From Eubacteriaceae bacterium (GTDB lineage: Bacteria > Bacillota > Clostridia > Eubacteriales > Alkalibacteraceae): 46,270 nt of DNA. Numbering within the stretch: position 1 is the first letter of the stretch; every line of letters starts with the position of its first letter. Made by a program: the position numbers and the translations under genes. This document shows positions 42,309 to 46,270 of the stretch, one piece after another. The notes below the pieces were generated by a model that searched no databases, was not told the DNA's origin, and saw nothing but the letters and a program-made list of their open reading frames with translations. The stretch lies in assembly GCA_003446375.1 (NCBI GenBank), contig DMAW01000055.1, forward strand, positions 1 to 46,270, in the 5' to 3' direction.

Positions 42309-42755
42309 TCATTCGCCCCAGCGGTATTTTCTATTTTTTTTGAGCGTTTCCAAATCACATGACAAGCACAAGCCGTTATGGCAGCAAATCACGTCTTCAC
42401 AGGTACTGCACTTCCATTTTTCATCTTCTTTTTTTAAAAATCCTTCTATCCCTTGGTCTCTTATAAACTCAAGGTTTTCTATCATGCTCATATGATATTT
42501 AGTTCTATATCTTTTGTCCAAAGCCTTTAAGCGCTTGCACGGAAACTTGCCGCACTCAAAACAAAACCTAACCGCGCCTGTCCTTAATATCTCACACGAA
42601 TCTCCCATATGTGTGCAGTTTTCGCCTCTTGGAATGCATCCTTCACAGTACTTTCGGTTGAATCCTTTGTTTTTAAGTTTGTTTTTACTCGCTTGATAGC
42701 TAATGCAAAGCCTGCAGTTCATTCCGCAGGGAGCAATGAGGTCTTGTTCCATCAT
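42309..42755 (-). CDS. DUF3795 cysteine-rich protein
   Basis: A 148-residue protein with about 17 cysteines. It starts with the family signature LIAPCGMNCRLC, continues KYCEGCIPRG and RFCFECGKFPCKRLK, and ends with KCSTCEDVICCHNGLCLSC. Zinc or Fe-S binding is likely; the function of DUF3795 is unknown. AGGAGG lies 7 bases before the ATG. It ends 37 bases before the molybdoenzyme start with no terminator between, so the two are probably co-transcribed. It could act as an accessory or electron-transfer partner (inferred). Confidence 0.85.
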   Translation of the reverse strand: MMEQDLIAPCGMNCRLCISYQASKNKLKNKGFNRKYCEGCIPRGENCTHMGDSCEILRTGAVRFCFECGKFPCKRLKALDKRYRTKYHMSMIENLEFIRDQGIEGFLKKEDEKWKCSTCEDVICCHNGLCLSCDLETLKKNRKYRWGE

Positions 42756-42833
42756 GGCAATTCCTCCTTTTTGCGATGCTTTTTACAAAATCATTATCTT
42801 TACTACGATTATACTCCTTTTTACCGAGTGCTT

Positions 42834-43661
42834 CTATAAATTGCTTTTAAGCTCATGATAACGCTGTGTCCCTAAGGCACTTGGTTCTCCCTTTTTACAA
42901 AATGATAAATCCTTAAGCTTTCTGTTTATCCTTTCTACTACAATTTTCCCATCTTGCATTTTTGATTCTAAAGTAAATAGAGCTTCTAAAAACCTTTTGT
43001 CTTCCTTGGCTCTATCATAAAAAGACAAGACATATACATAATAAAACAAATTGTAGGTCTCAAAGGGATATTCCACCTGCATGAATAGCGAGCCTATCCC
43101 ATAGTGGCAAGGTCCTATCGGCTTTCGGATTACCCAATGGTCAAGCAGAAATTCAACCCCTTTATCTAATTTTGGATTTTTGTTTAGATATCCGGTAAAT
43201 CTAAATGCATTCAATGCAGCAAGCGTAGGTCCGGGGTTCGAACACTCTGTCTCAGGACCTCTTCCATAACTGAATTTATTGCATTTCCAGCCTCCGTCAT
43301 CATGTTGAATTTCCAATAGATGCTTAAAAGTTTTTTTAAGCCTTTCGTCTTCAGCATACCCTAAATTGCACAGAACATTTAAAGCGTTTATGGTGTGACA
43401 TGGATAGATTGCTCCCTGGGGAGAAAGCTTGAATCGTCCATCTTGGCGCTGGCATCCAAAAATCAGCTCTACTGTTTGAAGAAGCAGCTCATCTGATTTC
43501 TTGACTCCAAGTTCATTAAGCAAAAATACGCTGGAAAGTGTTGAGAATGCTCCACCTTTTCCTAACCTTTTGTCAGATGTAGTCCAGTAATCCCATCCAT
43601 TGTCATATCTCTTTGCAATTATCGCTTCAATATCTGCTTTGTATTTGTCTTTATTTTCCAT
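42834..43661 (-). CDS. prenyltransferase/squalene-cyclase-like repeat protein
   Basis: A 275-residue alpha-alpha toroid-type protein. QW-like repeats are visible: CQRQDGRFKLSPQGAIYPCH near residue 90, IQHDDGGWKCNKFSYG near 142, and GGAFSTLSSVFLL near 36. It has conserved His and Cys residues as in the protein-prenyltransferase fold, but it lacks the DxDD cyclase motif. Bacterial proteins of this kind are mostly uncharacterised. It starts 3 bases after the rsgA stop, so it is translated from the same transcript. Confidence 0.8.
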   Translation of the reverse strand: MENKDKYKADIEAIIAKRYDNGWDYWTTSDKRLGKGGAFSTLSSVFLLNELGVKKSDELLLQTVELIFGCQRQDGRFKLSPQGAIYPCHTINALNVLCNLGYAEDERLKKTFKHLLEIQHDDGGWKCNKFSYGRGPETECSNPGPTLAALNAFRFTGYLNKNPKLDKGVEFLLDHWVIRKPIGPCHYGIGSLFMQVEYPFETYNLFYYVYVLSFYDRAKEDKRFLEALFTLESKMQDGKIVVERINRKLKDLSFCKKGEPSALGTQRYHELKSNL

Positions 43662-43664
43662 CTC

Positions 43665-44729
43665 TCATCCATCTTTTCGCTTTTTCGCAAACTTACGTGC
43701 ATTTTTCATGCCACCAACTTCTTTAAACATGCGCTCTAACTTTTGGCTTTCAATTTGTTTACTATTTAAGCCCTCATATGAAGCCTCATTCTTTAGCTTG
43801 ATATAGCTATTGAGCCTCCTTTGATCAATCCTTCCTTCAGAAAGTGCGTTTTGTATAGCACATCCAGGCTCATTTGTATGGGAGCAATCGTTGAACTTGC
43901 AATGCTGTGCGAGCCTTTCTATGTCTGCAAAGGATCTAGATAAATCTGCGCTTTGAACGCCTAACTCTCTCATTCCCGGCGTATCAATCACGACACCCCC
44001 TAGAATGGTAGGAAACATCTCCCTCCCTGTGGTAGTGTGCCTTCCTTTATCGTCTTTGCCGGTTTCTTTTGTTTCTAGTATTGATTTTTCTAGCATTTGA
44101 TTAATAAGCGTTGATTTCCCCACGCCGGAAGAACCAATAAAAGCTGCAGTTATTCCTTCTTTAAGATAGGGTTTAAACTTATCGATGTTATTCTCAAACA
44201 TAGAAGTTGTAATTATATCGGAATAGAAAGAAACCTGCTCTACTTCTTGGATTACCTGTGTCAAATTTTCGCACAAATCAGACTTTGTCAATACGATTAC
44301 AGGCGTGGCGCCGCTATCCCAAGCAATTGATAGATATCTCTCCAGACGATTTAAATTGTAATTGCTATTTAGAGACATGCAAATAAATACACTGTCAACA
44401 TTGGATGCTACTACCTGGGCCTGATCTTTTATACCTACTGCCGTGCGCAAAAATACACTTTTACGAGTCAATATATGATGGATAACAGCTGTATCTTCTG
44501 TTTTTTCATAAGATACCATCACAAAGTCTCCAACTGCCGGAAACTTTGAAAGCTCTGTGGTTTCGTGTCTTAACTTTCCGGATATCTGAGCTTTTCGCTC
44601 TCCATTATCAGTTATTATTTTATACAATCCCTTATATTGGGCAATCACGCGAGCCAGCCTCAAACCTTCATAAATACTGGATTCATTTATATAACGGTCT
44701 GTCAAACCGTAGGATTTTAATAATTTCAA
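43665..44729 (-). CDS. rsgA: ribosome small-subunit GTPase A (RsgA)
   Basis: Circularly permuted GTPase of 354 residues acting late in 30S ribosome maturation. The order is an OB fold (about 1-95), G4 TKSD (148-151), G1 GSSGVGKS (199-206), G3 DTPG (249-252), then a zinc knuckle with Cys277, Cys282, His284 and Cys290. The start is TTG at 44729, with AGGAGG 7 bases upstream. It is not beside the phosphatase/kinase genes (prpC, prkC) that usually accompany rsgA in Bacillota, so it may be a second paralogue. The Lys/Arg-rich C terminus (ARKFAKKRKDG) is normal. Confidence 0.93.
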   Translation of the reverse strand: MKLLKSYGLTDRYINESSIYEGLRLARVIAQYKGLYKIITDNGERKAQISGKLRHETTELSKFPAVGDFVMVSYEKTEDTAVIHHILTRKSVFLRTAVGIKDQAQVVASNVDSVFICMSLNSNYNLNRLERYLSIAWDSGATPVIVLTKSDLCENLTQVIQEVEQVSFYSDIITTSMFENNIDKFKPYLKEGITAAFIGSSGVGKSTLINQMLEKSILETKETGKDDKGRHTTTGREMFPTILGGVVIDTPGMRELGVQSADLSRSFADIERLAQHCKFNDCSHTNEPGCAIQNALSEGRIDQRRLNSYIKLKNEASYEGLNSKQIESQKLERMFKEVGGMKNARKFAKKRKDG

Positions 44730-44898
44730 TGTTATGCCTCCTCGCCCTTAGTTCCGTTCGTATTCTTGGACATTACTTACATGTGGCACTTATATAATTT
44801 AATTAAACTAATTATAACCCGGATAAAAAATCATACCCCTCTACCAACTTCAAATATCTATGGCAGTCTAATTATATTTATATAATTTGGGCTCTAAA

Positions 44899-45303
44899 CT
44901 ATTTAACAAGTTTTTTTACTTCTTTTTTATTTTTTTCTTCAGCTTTTTGCAAATTTTCCATTACTCTAAACCTGACGATCTTTTCTATTAGATCATATGG
45001 AATGGGTTTGTCCAACGGGAAGTTAACAGAACCTTTTGCTCGTTTGTATGGTGCCAACTCTTCATCAAATAAATCCATGCCGCTAGGGGTAGGGTAAAAG
45101 CCTATATGTTTTTTAAACGCACCAAAATGCACCAGATTCCCGAATAGATAAAATGTAGGCAACTGATAACTAATTTTCTCCGTAGCTTCCGGAGCTGCTT
45201 CCTTCACAATATTTCTGATTTTTTGTAGCTTTTCCTGAATCTCTAATGGAAACCGGAAGATGTAATCATCCACATTTTGAGGAACATCTGGTTTTTTATC
45301 CAT
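44899..45303 (-). CDS. DUF1801/YdhG-like protein
   Basis: A 134-residue protein of the DUF1801 (YdhG/YjhX iron-chaperone-like) family. It opens VDDYIFRFPLEIQEKLQKIR and continues APEATEKISYQLPTFYLFGN and HIGFYPTPSGMDLF. Its function is unknown; relatives resemble the frataxin-like fold in annotation only. The ATG at 45303 is chosen because AGGAGG lies 9 bases upstream. It is a single gene. The gaps on either side (169 and 247 bases) show no other gene. Confidence 0.87.
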   Translation of the reverse strand: MDKKPDVPQNVDDYIFRFPLEIQEKLQKIRNIVKEAAPEATEKISYQLPTFYLFGNLVHFGAFKKHIGFYPTPSGMDLFDEELAPYKRAKGSVNFPLDKPIPYDLIEKIVRFRVMENLQKAEEKNKKEVKKLVK

Positions 45304-45518
45304 TTTTATTTTCCTCCTATTCATTTTCTGACGGATCTATCCATATAATTCGTATGTAATCAGAAAACAATCAGCTACAGTTCTCAATTATATACTTGTT
45401 ATCCCACCTCACACCTCTAATTATAACATTATTATTTACCCTACTAAACTTTTTATTTAATCGATGTCATAAATATGTAATCACCACAAGCCAAATAGCT
45501 AATCTTTACAACAAAGGT

Positions 45519-45540
45519 TAAATAATTCAAGCCCGACCCC
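45519..45540 (+). repeat. 22-bp inverted repeat, left copy (REP-like)
   Basis: This sequence matches the reverse complement of 46069-46090 at 21 of 22 positions. The shared core is AATTCAAGCCYGACCCC. The pair encloses the GFA gene. CAAGCCTGACCCC-type sequences are, in my experience, found next to REP-associated tyrosine transposase genes in anaerobes. Confidence 0.75.
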
Positions 45541-45550
45541 TTATATATTT

Positions 45551-45955
45551 TCATTCATTTGGAAGTTCTTCAAACTTTGGTACTTTCTCAAGCTCAGTGT
45601 CCCAATTTGCTTTGTTCGCATAATAAATATGTCCTTGCGGCTTTATGTTTATATCACTGTCAATACTTCCTGCAGGAACGACCAATAATTTCCCATCTAT
45701 TTGTATATTTGGTAGAGCTGATCCACAATTAGTACAAAAACTTTTTATGTGCCCTTCTCCACGAAAATTAAAAGTTTTAGATTTTTCTTGACCAGACAAC
45801 CATCTTAACTTGGCTGTAGAAGAAAATAGATTGGCTGCATGAGCTGAACCTGTATCTTTGCGACATCGCCCACAATGGCATAGATAAAAATTATCAAAAT
45901 CTCCTTCTATTTCGTAAGTAACCTCACCACAAAGGCATGATCCTAAATATTTCAT
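45551..45955 (-). CDS. GFA (CENP-V/glutathione-dependent formaldehyde-activating) family protein
   Basis: Zinc-binding protein of 134 residues. The family cysteines are all present: Cys7 and Cys9 (GSCLCGEVTY), Cys26, Cys28 and Cys31 (CHCGRCRKDTGSAH), and Cys74/Cys77 (FCTNCGS). The ATG at 45955 follows a GGGGGAG site. Most bacterial GFA proteins have no proven link to formaldehyde, so the name reflects the fold only. It lies inside a 22-bp inverted repeat and may be a passenger gene moved or bracketed by a transposase-linked repeat. Confidence 0.88.
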   Translation of the reverse strand: MKYLGSCLCGEVTYEIEGDFDNFYLCHCGRCRKDTGSAHAANLFSSTAKLRWLSGQEKSKTFNFRGEGHIKSFCTNCGSALPNIQIDGKLLVVPAGSIDSDINIKPQGHIYYANKANWDTELEKVPKFEELPNE

Positions 45956-45978
45956 AATCAACTCCCCCTTCTTGATAA

Positions 45979-46009
45979 CGTAGTGTCAAGTTTGGCACTA
46001 CGCTTTTTT
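45979..46009 (+). terminator. hairpin with T run upstream of the GFA gene
   Basis: Nine-pair stem with one wobble (arms 45979-45987 and 45994-46002, 6-base loop), followed on the plus strand by six T. It has the form of a plus-strand intrinsic terminator, yet no plus-strand gene precedes it. On the minus strand it would lie in the GFA 5' leader. It may be part of the repeat-flanked element. Confidence 0.5.
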
Positions 46010-46068
46010 CTAAAACTTTAATTTTCAAGGGCTTCACGGCTTTTCGCAATAAAAACGCAATAGTAGGT

Positions 46069-46090
46069 GGGGTCAGGCTTGAATTATTTA
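46069..46090 (-). repeat. 22-bp inverted repeat, right copy (REP-like)
   Basis: Inverted partner of 45519-45540 with one difference. It begins directly after the stop codon of the partial transposase-like gene (46092-46094), the expected place for a terminal recognition sequence. Confidence 0.75.
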
Positions 46091-46091
46091 C

Positions 46092-46270
46092 TTATTTCTT
46101 TCCATCTTTTAATAACTTCTTCAACATAAACTGTTTACTATCGCCTGATTTTATTTTTGAGATCATTGATGGAAATACATTAAGTTTTTCAGATAATAAC
46201 TTATTACTTATATTACAATAGCTCTCACTTAAAAGAACAATATCTTTTCGAATATCTGATATCTTTTGTA
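46092..46270 (-). CDS. C-terminal fragment of a probable REP-associated transposase (partial)
   Basis: An open frame runs off the right edge, with 58 residues visible before TAA at 46094-46092. The visible part reads SDIRKDIVLLSE..., then a helix-turn-helix-like NKLLSEKLNVFPSMISKIKS, and ends LLKDGKK. Firmicute REP-associated tyrosine (Y1) transposases often carry such a DNA-binding C-terminal extension, and a 22-bp REP-like repeat follows the stop. The catalytic domain lies outside the window, so the call is tentative. Confidence 0.45.
   Translation of the reverse strand, partial: QKISDIRKDIVLLSESYCNISNKLLSEKLNVFPSMISKIKSGDSKQFMLKKLLKDGKK

Noticed and set aside
1..46270. tRNA, rRNA, CRISPR arrays, phage modules
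   Set aside because: No cloverleaf with TTCGA-type arms, no rRNA core and no regular direct repeats were seen while reading both strands.

Overview
The window is about 46 kb of AT-rich DNA, with Shine-Dalgarno (SD) sites of the AGGAGG type before nearly every gene. It looks like an anaerobic member of the Clostridia (Bacillota). Supporting signs are type III glutamine synthetase, tripartite tricarboxylate transporters (TTT) with lipoprotein binding subunits, an AgrC-like GHKL kinase, DUF503 and PPC proteins, and frequent intrinsic terminators. Almost everything lies on the minus strand. No rRNA, tRNA, CRISPR array or phage module was seen.

Positions 1-18.3 kb form an aldaric-acid (glucarate/galactarate) catabolic island. 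Operon A (4493 down to 112) is tctB-tctA-glucarate dehydratase-tctC, divergent from a LysR regulator. Operon B (12220 down to 6211) is galactarate dehydratase, a DHDPS-family aldolase, glycerate kinase, tartronate semialdehyde reductase and a second glucarate dehydratase. Operon C (16842 down to 12438) is a LarA-family racemase/epimerase followed by tctC-tctB-tctA, preceded by a separate CdaR-type regulator gene. Together they would import an aldarate, dehydrate it to 5-dehydro-4-deoxyglucarate, cleave that to pyruvate and tartronate semialdehyde, and return the latter as 2-phosphoglycerate. Operons B and C share a 17-bp inverted repeat, TTGTA-N7-TACAA, at nearly the same distance from their predicted -35 boxes. 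It is a strong candidate operator for the CdaR protein.

Positions 18.3-31.4 kb are mixed housekeeping and accessory genes: an AEC transporter, MscS, a repeat protein with a cysteine tail behind a promoter-terminator leader, DUF503, an unlisted 38-residue Cys/Lys protein, agmatine deiminase plus N-carbamoylputrescine amidase (putrescine synthesis), DUF2238, a glutaredoxin-zinc ribbon fusion, a TetR-controlled MacB/FtsX-type ABC system with a long coiled coil, an orphan GHKL kinase and a DsrE protein.

Positions 31.5-42.8 kb hold glnN behind a leader that has the two A1/G4 hexaloops of an ANTAR-protein antitermination site. Next comes an operon of a 24-residue leader ORF, a methyltransferase and a complete peptide/nickel-type ABC importer whose first permease seems to start at ATA. 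Upstream of it lie a DMSO-reductase-family molybdoenzyme and a DUF3795 protein. Positions 42.8-46.27 kb hold a prenyltransferase-like repeat protein, a TTG-started RsgA, DUF1801 and a GFA-family protein. The GFA gene is enclosed by a 22-bp inverted repeat, whose right copy abuts the truncated end of a probable REP-associated transposase gene.
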